Assembly (NCBI RefSeq): GCF_003610375.1
Contig: NZ_RAPZ01000012.1
Span: forward strand, 186,001-250,000
DNA: 64,000 nucleotides
DNA from: Sphingomonas sp. PP-CC-1A-547
GTDB taxonomy: Bacteria; Pseudomonadota; Alphaproteobacteria; Sphingomonadales; Sphingomonadaceae
Direction of reading: 5' to 3'
Shown: piece after piece, positions 43,129 through 53,394 of the stretch
Numbering within the stretch: position 1 is the stretch's first letter
Layout: every line of letters begins with the position of its first letter
Translations under genes and position numbers: made by a program
Notes under the pieces: generated by a model
What the model saw: the letters and a program-made list of their open reading frames with translations, nothing else
Told to the model about the DNA's origin: nothing
Database searches by the model: none

Positions 43129-45285
43129 ATGACGACCGTCTATTTGGCCATGATCTGCGGCGTGATCGCCGTCCTATATGGTTTCGTCACCAGTCGACAG
43201 GTGCTTGCCGCCTCCCCCGGCAACGAGAAGATGCAAGACATCGCCGCCGCCATCCAGGAAGGCGCGAAGGCGTATCTCGGACGGCAATACACCACGATCG
43301 CGATCGTCGGCGTGATCGTCGCGGCGATCCTTCTCTTCACGCTCGGCTATATCTCGACGGTCGGCTTCGTCATCGGCGCGCTGCTGTCGGGCGTCGCCGG
43401 CTATGTCGGCATGAACATCTCGGTCCGCGCCAACGTGCGCACTGCGGAAGCCGCGCGGACGTCGCTGCAGGCCGGGTTGACGATGGCGTTCCGATCGGGC
43501 GCGGTCACCGGCATGCTCGTGGCGGGTCTCGGCCTGCTCGCGATCAGCGCGTTCTTCTGGTACCTTACCGGCCCTGCAGGCCATGCCCCCAACGACCGGA
43601 TCATCGTCGAGGCGCTGACCGCGCTCGCGTTCGGCGCGTCGCTGATCTCGATTTTCGCGCGATTGGGCGGCGGCATCTTCACCAAGGCGGCGGACGTCGG
43701 CGCGGATCTCGTCGGCAAGGTCGAGGCGGGCATCCCCGAGGACGACCCCCGCAACCCCGCCGTCATCGCGGACAACGTCGGCGACAATGTCGGCGATTGC
43801 GCGGGCATGGCGGCGGATCTGTTCGAGACCTACGTCGTCACCTTGGGTGTGACGATGATCTCGATCGCGCTGCTGATCCAGGCGAGCGGCGCCGAGCTGA
43901 TGCGGCTGATGACGCTCCCGCTGCTCGTCGGCGGCGTGTGCATCGTCACCTCGATCATCGGTACGTACATGGTGCGGCTCGGTGGGGGCAGCATCATGGG
44001 GGCGCTGTACAAGGGCTTCTTCACCTCGACGATCCTGTCGATCCCGGCGATCTATCTCGCGACGCAGTACGTGCTCGGCGACCTCCACCGCGTGATCGGT
44101 GGCGCGGGGTTCCTCGATCCCGCGAGCGACGATCTCACGACGCAGGCCGCACCGTCGCTGACGCAGAGCTTCACCGGCATGGACCTGTTCTGGTCGATGA
44201 TGATCGGGCTCGTCGTGACTGGGCTGATCGTGTGGATCACCGAATACTACACCGGCACCAACCACCGCCCGGTCCAGTCGATCGCGAAGGCATCCGAGAC
44301 CGGCCACGGTACCAACGTCATCCAGGGCCTCGCGATCAGCCTCGAATCCACCGCGCTGCCGACGCTGGTCATCGTCGTCGCGGTGATCGTCGCGTACCAG
44401 CTGGCCGGGATCATCGGCATTGCGTTTGCGGCAACGGCGATGCTCGCGCAGGCCGGCATGGTCGTCGCGCTCGACGCCTACGGCCCGGTCACCGACAACG
44501 CAGGCGGGATCGCCGAGATGGCCGGGCTGCCCGACGACGTCCGGCAGAGGACCGATGCGCTCGACGCGGTCGGTAACACTACCAAGGCGGTCACCAAGGG
44601 CTATGCGATCGGCTCGGCCGGGCTCGCCGCGCTGGTGCTGTTCGGCGCCTACACTACCGATCTTGCTACGTACTTCCCCGACGTCACGGTCGATTTCAGC
44701 CTCAGCAACCCGTACGTCATCGTCGGCCTGCTGCTCGGCGCGCTGCTCCCGTACCTGTTCGGCGCGTTCGGCATGACCGCCGTCGGTCGCGCAGCCGGTG
44801 CGGTCGTCGAGGAGGTCCGCGAGCAGTTCCGCAACAATCCCGGCATCATGCTGGGCACGAGCCGCCCTGATTACGCACGGACGGTTGATCTCGTCACCAA
44901 GGCGGCAATCCGCGAGATGATCGTCCCGTCACTTCTTCCGGTCCTGAGCCCTCTCGCGGTGTATTTCATCATCACCGCAGTCGCGGGCCAGGCCGCCGGC
45001 TTCGCGTCGCTCGGCGCGATGTTGCTGGGCGTGATCGTCTCCGGGCTGTTCGTCGCGATCTCGATGACGAGCGGTGGCGGCGCGTGGGACAACGCCAAGA
45101 AATACATCGAGGACGGCCATCACGGCGGCAAGGGGTCCGAAGCGCACAAGGCCGCGATCACCGGCGACACCGTCGGCGATCCGTACAAGGATACTGCCGG
45201 CCCTGCGGTGAACCCGATGATCAAGATCACCAACATCGTCGCACTGCTGCTGCTCGCAGCTCTGGCCGGCGGCGGCGTGGGGTGA
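43129..45285 (+). CDS. hppA: K+-insensitive membrane H+-pyrophosphatase
   Basis: 718 residues from ATG 43129 with about 16 membrane helices. The pyrophosphate site is [20 protein letters not shown], followed by [29 protein letters not shown] carries Lys where K+-dependent enzymes have Ala, so the K+-insensitive proton-pumping class is indicated. It couples PPi hydrolysis to proton export across the inner membrane, conserving energy under low-ATP conditions. No operon partner is obvious. Sequence appears complete, ending in a hydrophobic [11 protein letters not shown]. Confidence 0.96.
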   Translation: MTTVYLAMICGVIAVLYGFVTSRQVLAASPGNEKMQDIAAAIQEGAKAYLGRQYTTIAIVGVIVAAILLFTLGYISTVGFVIGALLSGVAGYVGMNISVRANVRTAEAARTSLQAGLTMAFRSGAVTGMLVAGLGLLAISAFFWYLTGPAGHAPNDRIIVEALTALAFGASLISIFARLGGGIFTKAADVGADLVGKVEAGIPEDDPRNPAVIADNVGDNVGDCAGMAADLFETYVVTLGVTMISIALLIQASGAELMRLMTLPLLVGGVCIVTSIIGTYMVRLGGGSIMGALYKGFFTSTILSIPAIYLATQYVLGDLHRVIGGAGFLDPASDDLTTQAAPSLTQSFTGMDLFWSMMIGLVVTGLIVWITEYYTGTNHRPVQSIAKASETGHGTNVIQGLAISLESTALPTLVIVVAVIVAYQLAGIIGIAFAATAMLAQAGMVVALDAYGPVTDNAGGIAEMAGLPDDVRQRTDALDAVGNTTKAVTKGYAIGSAGLAALVLFGAYTTDLATYFPDVTVDFSLSNPYVIVGLLLGALLPYLFGAFGMTAVGRAAGAVVEEVREQFRNNPGIMLGTSRPDYARTVDLVTKAAIREMIVPSLLPVLSPLAVYFIITAVAGQAAGFASLGAMLLGVIVSGLFVAISMTSGGGAWDNAKKYIEDGHHGGKGSEAHKAAITGDTVGDPYKDTAGPAVNPMIKITNIVALLLLAALAGGGVG

Positions 45286-45525
45286 ACTGAACTGGATCGC
45301 CGATCGGTCAGCTACGCTGGCCGCTCTGCGATCCATTCACTGCCCGGTGCTTCAATGTTTGCCATCCATTCCCGCGCGATAACAAGGCAGTGCGCCGCGC
45401 GCGCAATTTTCGCTCAGTCCGATCGACCTCGGCGCTGCACTGATCCGCTGCAGCCTCCTCTTGTGCCGGCTACCGAACGCGATACTCTGCGTAAACGGTC
45501 GTTGGGGAATGGCCGGGGGGGACTG

Positions 45526-47484
45526 ATGATGACGTGGCGTATGGGTCTGCTGGCCGGTGCAATGATACCGGCGATCGCGGCGGCACAGACCGCGCCACCG
45601 CCGGCCGCCACGCCGAAGGCGAACGCCACGCTCTCGGACCGGGTGCCGGTCGAAACCTTTGCCAAACTGCCCGGCATCGCCAATCCGAAGCTATCGCCCG
45701 ACGGCAGACGTATCGCCGCGAAGATGGCGATCGACGGCGTCCAGGTGCTGGTCGTCGCGCCGCTGTTTCCCGGTGGCAAGCTCACCGCAATCAAGGTCGG
45801 GGCGACGGTCGACATCAACTGGTGGCGCTGGGTTGGTGACGACTGGCTCGCGGTCGGCATCGGATCGCAGGACATGCTGTACGGCGAGGAGATCTACGTC
45901 ACGCGCACGCTGGGCGTCAAAGCCGACATGACCAAAATCAACCGAATCGACTGGAAGAATTCGGGTGTCCGCGCGGACGAAATCCTGTGGGCGGCGCGCG
46001 ACGGCACACCGCGTGTCCTGCTGTCGCGCCAGACCGGGATCGAAAGCGAAAGCCAATGGTATCCCTCGGTCTCCGAGGTGGATCTGTCGACCGGCAAGAC
46101 CAAGACCGTCGCCGGCAGCCAGACGAACGTCTTTGACTGGTATGCCGATGGAGCAGGCGTCGTCCGGATGGGCTATCGGTACGAGGACGACACCCGCAAG
46201 GGCTCGCTTCTGTATCGCAGCGCCAATCGCGATCCGTTCAAGGTCATCGCATCGGCCCGCGGCAAGCAGGATATCGTCATCCCGCTGACGTTCCGCGCCG
46301 ACGGCACGGCCATCGCGACGGACGATTCGGGCGGTCGCGACGAAGTGTTCGAGGTGTCGCTGCCCGATCTGAAGCTCGGCAAGAAGCTGTACGGCGCGGA
46401 CGGCTACGACGTCGATGGCGTGGTCGAGAACGCGACTGGCGACGACATCGACGGTATCACCGTCACCGATCGCTTCGGCCATACCGTCTGGCTGAACCCC
46501 AAGCTGAAGGAAATCCAGGACTCGGTCGACAAGGCGGTCGGCGAGCGACGCGCGCGCATCGTGTCCTGGGATCGCACCCGGTCGAAGTTCCTGGTACAGG
46601 TCGGCTCGCCGTCGCAGGCGGGCGCGCTGTATTTCTACGACCCCGCGAACGGATCGATGCAGCGCTATTCCTGGCAGAACAACGATCTTAAGGCGCGGAC
46701 GCTGTCGCCGGTATCGACGATCCGGTACAAGGCGCGCGACGGCGTCGAGATCGAGGCGCTGCTGACCCTGCCGCGAGGACACAGCCCGAAGAACCTGCCG
46801 CTGATCGTATTGCCGCATGGCGGCCCGTTCGCACGCGATTCGGAAGATTGGGACTGGTGGACTCAGTATCTGGCGGAAACCGGCTATGCCGTCGTCCAGC
46901 CCAATTACCGTGGATCATCGGGGTATGGCACCAGTTTCGCCAAGCTCGGCGAGGGGCAATGGGGCCTGAAGATGCAGGACGATCTCGACGATGCGATCAC
47001 GCATCTGGCCAAGCAGGGCATCGCCGATCCGAAACGCGTCTGCATGGCGGGGGCGTCCTATGGCGGCTATGCGGCGATGCGCGCTGTGCAGCGGAACGGC
47101 ACCGGCGACGCGGCGCTCTATCGGTGCGCGATCTCTTATGCCGGCGTGTCCGATCTGCAGGCGATGCAGCGCTATGACGGCAAGTTCCTGTACGGAAAGA
47201 CTCGCGGCGACTGGCTGAAGAAGCAGGCGCCCGATTATCGCAGCGTCTCGCCGCGCTTTGGTGCGCAGACCTTCTCGATCCCCATCCTGATGCTGCACGG
47301 CAAGGAGGACAAGCGCGTGCCCGTGAAGCAATCGCGGATGATGGCAGCGGCACTCAAAGAGGCGGGCAAGCCGTTCGAGTATGTCGAACAACCGCTCGGC
47401 GATCATCATTTCACGCGTGGCGAGGACAGACTCGAGTTCCTGAAGGCAATGGGTGCATTCCTGACGAAGTATAATCCAGCATAA
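45526..47484 (+). CDS. Secreted S9 family prolyl-oligopeptidase-like peptidase
   Basis: 652 residues from ATG 45526 with a signal peptide (about 1-22, ending AIAAAQ). A beta-propeller-like N-terminal region (about 40-410) precedes the alpha/beta-hydrolase domain. The catalytic triad is visible: S511 in GASYGGY, D595 in GKEDKRVP and His 627 or 628 in GDHHF. The HGGPFARD oxyanion strand and YRGSSGYG are typical of acylaminoacyl/dipeptidyl peptidases. It likely cleaves short peptides in the periplasm. An in-frame ATG lies at 45355, but it has no signal-like context. A long 240-bp upstream region holds no other gene. Confidence 0.92.
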   Translation: MMTWRMGLLAGAMIPAIAAAQTAPPPAATPKANATLSDRVPVETFAKLPGIANPKLSPDGRRIAAKMAIDGVQVLVVAPLFPGGKLTAIKVGATVDINWWRWVGDDWLAVGIGSQDMLYGEEIYVTRTLGVKADMTKINRIDWKNSGVRADEILWAARDGTPRVLLSRQTGIESESQWYPSVSEVDLSTGKTKTVAGSQTNVFDWYADGAGVVRMGYRYEDDTRKGSLLYRSANRDPFKVIASARGKQDIVIPLTFRADGTAIATDDSGGRDEVFEVSLPDLKLGKKLYGADGYDVDGVVENATGDDIDGITVTDRFGHTVWLNPKLKEIQDSVDKAVGERRARIVSWDRTRSKFLVQVGSPSQAGALYFYDPANGSMQRYSWQNNDLKARTLSPVSTIRYKARDGVEIEALLTLPRGHSPKNLPLIVLPHGGPFARDSEDWDWWTQYLAETGYAVVQPNYRGSSGYGTSFAKLGEGQWGLKMQDDLDDAITHLAKQGIADPKRVCMAGASYGGYAAMRAVQRNGTGDAALYRCAISYAGVSDLQAMQRYDGKFLYGKTRGDWLKKQAPDYRSVSPRFGAQTFSIPILMLHGKEDKRVPVKQSRMMAAALKEAGKPFEYVEQPLGDHHFTRGEDRLEFLKAMGAFLTKYNPA

Positions 47485-47586
47485 CGCACGGATACTGCCC
47501 GCCAAAACTCCATAACGGAGCATATACGCCGACTGTGGATGCATCTTGTTTGGACGAACGCAGTTTTGTCTCCGCATCATCACCGA

Positions 47587-49062
47587 ATGAGCAACCGTCC
47601 CGAGAATCACCTCTTCTACGGCGACAACCTCGCCGTCCTTCGCAAGGAGATCGCCGACGAGAGTGTCGACCTGATCTATCTGGACCCGCCGTTCAATTCG
47701 AACGCGAACTACGGCATCCTGTTCAAGGAACCCGACGGCAAGTCCTCCAACGCGCAGATCGAGGCGTTCGAAGACACCTGGCACTGGAACGAGACCGCCG
47801 AGGACGCCTTCGACCAAGTCGCGCGGAGCGGCAGCACCAAGGCGTTCGACCTGTTGAACGCGATGCGCGGGTTCCTCGGCGACAACGACATGATGGCGTA
47901 TCTGGCGATGATGGCGGTCCGCCTGCTCGAGTTGCACCGCGTGCTGAAGCCGACCGGCAGCCTGTATCTCCACTGCGATCCGACCACGAGCCATTACCTA
48001 AAGCTCCTGCTCGACGCGATCTTCGGCAAGCGGCACTTCCAGAACGAGATTATTTGAAGCTATCGACGGTGGCCATCGATCTCGCATCGGTTCCAGCGGA
48101 TGCACGACTGCCTGCTATTCTATACCAAGAGCGAGACAGGCAATCTGTTCAACACGCTCACTGGGCCGCAATCGCCGAGTTCGCTCAAGCGATGGAAAGG
48201 CGCGATGCAGAAGGTCACATTCATGCCCGACGGCACGCGGAATCCTACCCGGGAATCGGGTATCTCGCTGGGCGTCGCGATGAACGACGTCTGGGAGATC
48301 CCAATTATCGCGCCGGTCTCGAAGGAACGGCTCGGCTATCCGACGCAGAAGCCGGTAGCGCTGCTGGAGCGCATCATCGCCGCCTCGTCGAACGAGGGCG
48401 ACGTGGTGCTCGACCCGTTCTGCGGCTGCGGCACGGCCGTGCACGCCGCGGAAAAGCTCAAGCGGCAATGGATCGGAATCGACGTCACGCATCTTGCCAT
48501 TTCGCTGATCGAAAAGCGGATGAAGGACGCGTTTCCCGCCGTCACGTTCACCGTCGAGGGAACGCCGAAGGATCTCGCCTCCGCCTATGATCTGGCGTTG
48601 CGCGACAAATACCAGTTCCAGTGGTGGGCCGTCTCGATGGTCGACGCACTGCCGTACGGCGGCAGGAAGAAGGGCGCGGATGGCGGGATCGACGGGCTGA
48701 TCTATTTCAACGACCATGACCAGGCGTCGGGCAAGATGGTGACGCACCGCGCGATCGTGTCGGTGAAGGGCGGCCTCAATCCCGACACTGCGATGGTCGA
48801 AACGCTCGCCGCGACGATCGCGCGCGAGAAGGCGCCGATCGGCATCTTGATCATGAATGCCAAGTCAACGCGCGAGATGGAGCGCCGTGCCGCTGCGGTC
48901 GGGATCTACCGCGCGGGTGTCGACGAGGCGTTCCCCAAGCTCCAGATCCTGACGCTCGCCGATCTGTTCCAGGGCAAGCGGCCACGCATCCCCAATGTCG
49001 ACCGTGCCGCGTTCCGGCGCGCTGCGCGGGAAGCGACCGCACTCCAGCCGAGCTTGCTATGA
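47587..49062 (+). pseudogene. DNA adenine methyltransferase-nuclease fusion with in-frame TGA
   Basis: 492 codons from ATG 47587, interrupted at codon 157 by TGA 48055-48057; the frame is unchanged on either side. The N-terminal part has the catalytic DPPF (33-36), and sequence continues after the stop (SYRRWPSISHRFQRMHD, then LLFYTK) to the SAM motif DPFCGCGTA (276-284), the beta-class order. The family has Trp after NEII, so TGG to TGA is the likely change. The C-terminal 140 residues resemble an Mrr-like nuclease core (GADGGIDG at 363-370, VSVKGG with K394). Intact, it would methylate adenine and perhaps cut. It may be expressed as two pieces. GATC-like specificity is unknown. Confidence 0.82.
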
Positions 49063-49083
49063 GCCGCATGCCGCCGTCCGCTC

Positions 49084-49175
49084 GTCATTCCGCGGAGGCG
49101 GGAACCCGGACTGGCTAGCCTCGCGATAGATCGTGGACCGTAGAGGATATGGGCCCCCGTCTCCGCGGGGATGAC
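49084..49175. repeat. Inverted repeat between methyltransferase and infA
   Basis: Arms 49084-49107 and 49151-49175 pair imperfectly (GTCATTCCGCGGAGGCGGGA with its complement). It lies within a 302-bp gap (49063-49364) that otherwise holds only the infA leader; no gene was seen there. Confidence 0.75.
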
Positions 49176-49364
49176 TGAGCGGTAGCGGGACGGCAGAAGC
49201 GACGAGATCGGACGCCCTTGTTTCCACCGCGCGGAACGCCGATATCTCGTTCACGCGCGGGTATGGGCATCAGGCCTGTGACCGTGCGTCGGCCGTGCTT
49301 TCCTTTTTCGCGAACCTGCGGTAAGGGCGCTCGTCCCGAAATTCCCCCAATTCAGAGATTATAT

Positions 49365-49583
49365 TTGGCCAAGGAAGAACTGCTCGAGATGCGCGGCCGC
49401 GTGGTGGAACTCCTCCCCAACGCGATGTTCCGGGTTCAGCTCGAAAACGACCACGAGATTCTCGGTCATACCGCCGGCAAGATGCGCAAGAACCGCATCC
49501 GCGTGCTGGTCGGCGACGAGGTGCTGTGCGAACTCACGCCGTACGATCTGACCAAGGGTCGCATCACCTACCGCTTCAAGTAA
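49365..49583 (+). CDS. infA: Translation initiation factor IF-1
   Basis: 72 residues beginning TTG 49365 ([11 protein letters not shown]); this is where the universally conserved IF-1 begins (MAKEE...), and no ATG is available nearby. The S1-like OB fold is complete: [38 protein letters not shown] and the ending [10 protein letters not shown]-1 occupies the A site of the 30S subunit at initiation. A TTG start for such a heavily used protein is notable. It leads infA-maf-RNase-yacG. Confidence 0.96.
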   Translation: MAKEELLEMRGRVVELLPNAMFRVQLENDHEILGHTAGKMRKNRIRVLVGDEVLCELTPYDLTKGRITYRFK

Positions 49584-49632
49584 AGCGCCACGCGCCGTTC
49601 GCGCGGCGCGTAGCCCAAAGATCGAGGCACCA

Positions 49633-50199
49633 ATGCTGGTCCTAGCCTCTTCCTCGCCCCGCCGCCGCGACCTGCTCGCGCGGCTCGGCGTCGTGCCGTC
49701 GCGCGTGGAATCCCCCGACATCGACGAGAACCCGCGCAAGGCTGAACCGCCCCGCGCCTATGCACTGCGCCTCGCCGTCGAAAAGGCCAGCGCCGTTGCG
49801 CGTGCCGAGGGTGAGATCGTGCTAGCCGGCGACACGACGATCGCGCTGGGCAGCCGTATCCTGCCGCCCGCCGACACGATCAAAATCCAGCGCGATCTGC
49901 TTGGCAAGCTATCGGGTCGACGTCACCATTGCCTGTCCGCGGTCTGCGTGATCGACGCGGCCGGCAAGGTGCGGACACGGATCGCCGACACGATCGTCGC
50001 GTTCAAGCCGCTCTCGCCTGCCGAGATCGACGATTATCTCGCGTGCGGCGAAGGTCTCTGCAAGGCCGGCGGCTATGCGATCCAGGGCCGCGCGGAGGCG
50101 TTCGTTCGCTTCCTGTCGGGGAGCCATTCAGGCGTTGTCGGTTTGCCCCTGTTCGAGACGCGGGCGCTGTTGAAGACCGCTGGCGTCGCACTTGCCTGA
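49633..50199 (+). CDS. maf: Maf family nucleotide pyrophosphatase
   Basis: 188 residues from ATG 49633. Maf motifs: VLASSSPRRRDLLARLG, then SPDIDENP with acidic residues, EKASAVA, VLAGDTTIALGSRI (the catalytic Asp) and EIDDYLACGEGLCKAGGYAIQG. Maf proteins hydrolyse non-canonical or methylated nucleoside triphosphates and affect septation. The end overlaps the RNase gene by 8 nt, indicating coupling. Confidence 0.93.
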   Translation: MLVLASSSPRRRDLLARLGVVPSRVESPDIDENPRKAEPPRAYALRLAVEKASAVARAEGEIVLAGDTTIALGSRILPPADTIKIQRDLLGKLSGRRHHCLSAVCVIDAAGKVRTRIADTIVAFKPLSPAEIDDYLACGEGLCKAGGYAIQGRAEAFVRFLSGSHSGVVGLPLFETRALLKTAGVALA

Positions 50200-51148
50200 T
50201 ACGGGGCCTGCATGGCTCTACGAGGCCGGTATCGGCGAAGCGCGCGCCGCGCTGGTGGACGATGATCAGATTGTCGAAGCTGCGATCGAACTCGACACTG
50301 AGGCGCTGAAGGTCGGCCTCATCGCACGTGCGCGGCTCGTCGAACTGCTGCCGGGCCGCCGCGGTCGCGTCACGCTCGACGGCGGCGAGGCGCTGATCAA
50401 CCACCTCCCCCCCGGCATCACGCAGGGCGCCAGCCTTACCGTCGAGATCGTCCGAGAAGCCCTCCCCGAAGCGGGTCGTGCGAAGCTCGCCAAGGCCGTC
50501 CCCAGCTACCTGCCGCCCTGCCCCGCCCCGACGCTGTACGAGCGCCTCGTGGTGACCGGCCTACCTGTCCTGAGCCCCCGCTCCCACGAAACTGACGCGC
50601 TGGAAGCGGCGGGCTGGTCCGAACTGCTCGACGAAGCAGTGAGTGGCGAGATCGTATTTCCACTCGGCGCGCTCCGCCTGTCACCGACGCCGGCGATGAC
50701 GCTGTTCGACGTCGACGGCGCACCGCCGCTGGACACGCTCGCGATCGCCGCCGCGCATGCCGTGGCGCGGGCGATACGCCGACACGGCATCGGCGGCTCG
50801 ATCGGGATCGATTTCCCGACCATCGGCGGCAAGGCGCAACGCAATGCCGTCGCCGCCGCGATCGACGAATCGTTGCCACAGCCGTTCGAGCGGACCGCGA
50901 TGAACGGGTTTGGGTTCCTGCAGATCGTCCGGCCCCGCCCGCGCGCGTCGATCCCTGAGATCCTCCGCGCTGATCCGGTAGGTGCAACGGCCCGCGCGAC
51001 ACTCCGCACGCTCGAACGCACCCCGCCGACCGCCTCGCGCCGTCATACCCTGCCCGCAACCGTCCACGCGCGCCTCATGGCGCGTCCCGCGTGGCTGGCG
51101 GAACTCTCGCGCCGCACGGGCGTCGTCCACGAACTGGAGAGCGCCTAA
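50192..51148 (+). CDS. Short RNase E/G-family ribonuclease
   Basis: 318 residues from TTG 50192, overlapping maf; the first residues, DTGPAWLYEAGIGEARAALV, fit the start of the family in this gene order. Full RNase E/G cores are about 480 residues or more; this one lacks the C-terminal zinc-link and small domain, and has only a reduced S1-like segment (about 30-95). Likely catalytic Asp residues are retained in LFDVDGAPPLDTL and GSIGIDFPTIGGKAQRN, matching RNase E D303 and D346 positions. It probably processes RNA as a minimal enzyme, with a role in rRNA or mRNA maturation inferred. Confidence 0.82.
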   Translation: MPDTGPAWLYEAGIGEARAALVDDDQIVEAAIELDTEALKVGLIARARLVELLPGRRGRVTLDGGEALINHLPPGITQGASLTVEIVREALPEAGRAKLAKAVPSYLPPCPAPTLYERLVVTGLPVLSPRSHETDALEAAGWSELLDEAVSGEIVFPLGALRLSPTPAMTLFDVDGAPPLDTLAIAAAHAVARAIRRHGIGGSIGIDFPTIGGKAQRNAVAAAIDESLPQPFERTAMNGFGFLQIVRPRPRASIPEILRADPVGATARATLRTLERTPPTASRRHTLPATVHARLMARPAWLAELSRRTGVVHELESA

Positions 51149-51318
51149 TGCCTATCAAATGCCCGATCTGCGACCAGCCCGCGGTGCCCGAATACAAGCC
51201 GTTCTGCTCGAGCCGGCACCGCGACCGCGACCTGTTGCAGTGGCTCGGCGAAGGCTATCGCATTCCCGGCCGCGCAATCTCGCAAACGGGGCTGGACAGC
51301 GCCGAAGACCCCGACTAA
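51148..51318 (+). CDS. yacG: DNA gyrase inhibitor/zinc protein YacG
   Basis: 56 residues from ATG 51148, coupled to the RNase gene (TAATG). YacG binds one zinc through four Cys and inhibits gyrase in E. coli. Here CPIC (C5, C8) and FCSSRH give C20 and then H24 where the family normally has Cys, so a Cys3-His site is proposed. The rest (DRDLLQWLGEGYRIPG) matches the family's helix. It is the last gene of the infA cluster. Confidence 0.9.
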   Translation: MPIKCPICDQPAVPEYKPFCSSRHRDRDLLQWLGEGYRIPGRAISQTGLDSAEDPD

Positions 51319-51371
51319 ACGCGCCCTTCCGATCGCAAGGTCGGACGCTTCTCCGGTCCCCGACCGGACGT

Positions 51372-51447
51372 GCCCGGATAGCTCAGTTGGTAGAGCATGC
51401 GACTGAAAATCGCAGTGTCGGCGGTTCGACCCCGTCTCCGGGCACCA
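51372..51447 (+). tRNA. tRNA-Phe (anticodon GAA)
   Basis: 76 nt with encoded CCA. Acceptor GCCCGGA pairs with TCCGGGC; the D arm is GCTCAGTTGGTAGAGC, the anticodon stem GCGAC with loop TGAAAAT gives GAA, and the T arm contains GGTTCGACCCC. It follows yacG by 53 nt. No attachment repeat was noticed here. Confidence 0.97.
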
Positions 51448-51512
51448 TTTTCTCACCTGATGATCAGCGCTGCGGTCTTGCTCTCGGAGGCACGCATAAT
51501 GCTGCCCAAAAT

Positions 51513-51583
51513 CCGTTCGTGCTGAGCGAAGTCGAAGCACTTTCGCTTGGGGCACACCCTTCGACTTCGCTCAGGGCGAACGG
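51513..51583. repeat. 25-bp inverted repeat downstream of tRNA-Phe
   Basis: Arms 51513-51537 (CCGTTCGTGCTGAGCGAAGT...) and 51559-51583 pair with few mismatches; the core CTGAGCGAAGTCGAAG is typical of a dispersed repeat of many proteobacterial genomes. Found once in the window. Confidence 0.8.
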
Positions 51584-51630
51584 AGGGAGTCTCGAACGGA
51601 ATTGGGGGGTATCCCTCTGATGGGGAGCCT

Positions 51631-52698
51631 TTAGCGGCGGATCCGGGTGACGTGACCCATCTTACGCCCAGGCCGCGCTGTGCCCTTGCCGTACAGGTGG
51701 AGATGCGCGCCGGGCTCGGCGAGCAGCTCCGCCCAGCGGTCCGAATCGTCGCCGATCAGGTTTTCCATCGTCGCCTCACGCCCGGTCAGCGTCGTCGCGC
51801 CAAGCGGCAGGCCGCAGATCGCACGGATGTGGTTTTCGAATTGCGAGCATTCGGCGCCTTCGATCGTCCAATGGCCGGAATTGTGTACGCGGGGGGCCAT
51901 CTCGTTGAAGACCGAGCCGTCGGCGCCGACGAAGAACTCGCAGGCCAGCACGCCGACATAGTCGAGTTCGGCAGCGATTCGTTCGGCTAGGGCGGCGGCT
52001 TCGTCGGCCTGGGCCAGTACCTCGGCGGGTGCGGGCACCGTGGAATGCCGGAGGATCGCATCGCGGTGGACGTTGAGCGGCGGGTCGTAGCGCGCGATGC
52101 TGCCGTCGAGGCCGCGGGCGATCAGGATCGAGAACTCGTGCTCGAACGGTACGAAGGCTTCGAGCACCGCGGGACCGCCGATCGTGTCCCAGGCGGCCTG
52201 CGCGCCTTCGGGCGTGTCGATCTTGACCTGCCCCTTGCCGTCATAGCCGAAGCGGGCGGTCTTGAGGATGGCGGGGGTGCCGATCGCTTTCAGGCCCGCC
52301 TCCAGGCTATCGAGGCTGTCGACCGCGGCCCAGAGCGCCGGACGGCCGCCGACGCTCTCCACGAAGCGTTTTTCGCCGATCCGTTCCTGTGCGACGCGGA
52401 GCGCGCGGGGGCTCGGGTGAACGGGGACGCGGTCTGCGAGCCATTCCACGGGCTCGACCGCGATGTTCTCGAACTCGTAGGTGATGACGTCGCAGGCGTC
52501 GGCGAAGTCGGCGAGGACGATGCGGTTGTGATAGTCGGCGCGCGTCATGGTCGAGGCGGACTGCGCGGCGACGCTCTCCTGGTCGGGCGCGAGGACGTGC
52601 GTGTGATAACCGAGCTGTGCCGCGGCGGTCGCGAGCATGCGGCCGAGCTGGCCTCCGCCGAGGATGCCGATGGTCGATCCGGGGGGAAGCGGCGTCAT
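51631..52698 (-). CDS. purK: 5-(carboxyamino)imidazole ribonucleotide synthase
   Basis: 355 residues. The ATP-grasp fold is shown by IGILGGGQLGRMLATAAAQL, KTARFGYDGKGQVKI, and EMAPRVHNSGHWTIEGAECS near the end. PurK carboxylates AIR with bicarbonate and ATP; PurE then rearranges the product to CAIR in purine synthesis. It begins 25 nt after purE and reads in the same direction, as one operon. Confidence 0.96.
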   Translation of the reverse strand: MTPLPPGSTIGILGGGQLGRMLATAAAQLGYHTHVLAPDQESVAAQSASTMTRADYHNRIVLADFADACDVITYEFENIAVEPVEWLADRVPVHPSPRALRVAQERIGEKRFVESVGGRPALWAAVDSLDSLEAGLKAIGTPAILKTARFGYDGKGQVKIDTPEGAQAAWDTIGGPAVLEAFVPFEHEFSILIARGLDGSIARYDPPLNVHRDAILRHSTVPAPAEVLAQADEAAALAERIAAELDYVGVLACEFFVGADGSVFNEMAPRVHNSGHWTIEGAECSQFENHIRAICGLPLGATTLTGREATMENLIGDDSDRWAELLAEPGAHLHLYGKGTARPGRKMGHVTRIRR

Positions 52699-52723
52699 GT
52701 CAGCGTCTTTCAGGCTATCGTCT

Positions 52724-53218
<495 letters not shown>

Positions 53219-53273
53219 GGAGCGCCGTGCCTAGCGACGTGGGGGGGCTAGGGCAATGTTGTTGGTGCACTGC

Positions 53274-53380
53274 TCCCCTCCCTGGAAGGGAGGGGTTGGG
53301 GGTGGGTTGGCTACTTGGCAACCACGACGTCCGCCAACCGGCCGCCCCACCCCCGGCCCCTCCCTTCCAGGGAGGGGGAA
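53274..53380. repeat. Hairpin repeat between purE and gpmA
   Basis: Left hairpin CCCCTCCCTGGAAGGGAGGGG and right CCCCTCCCTTCCAGGGAGGGG share arms and also pair with each other over the TTGGGGGTGGG and CCCACCCCC segments. Confidence 0.85.
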
Positions 53381-53394
53381 GTAGAGGCGCGGTG

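Noticed and set aside
48055..48057. Programmed TGA (selenocysteine) or frameshift in the methyltransferase
   Set aside because: The reading frame is the same on both sides, and the position corresponds to Trp in the family rather than a redox site; no selenocysteine hairpin was evident.
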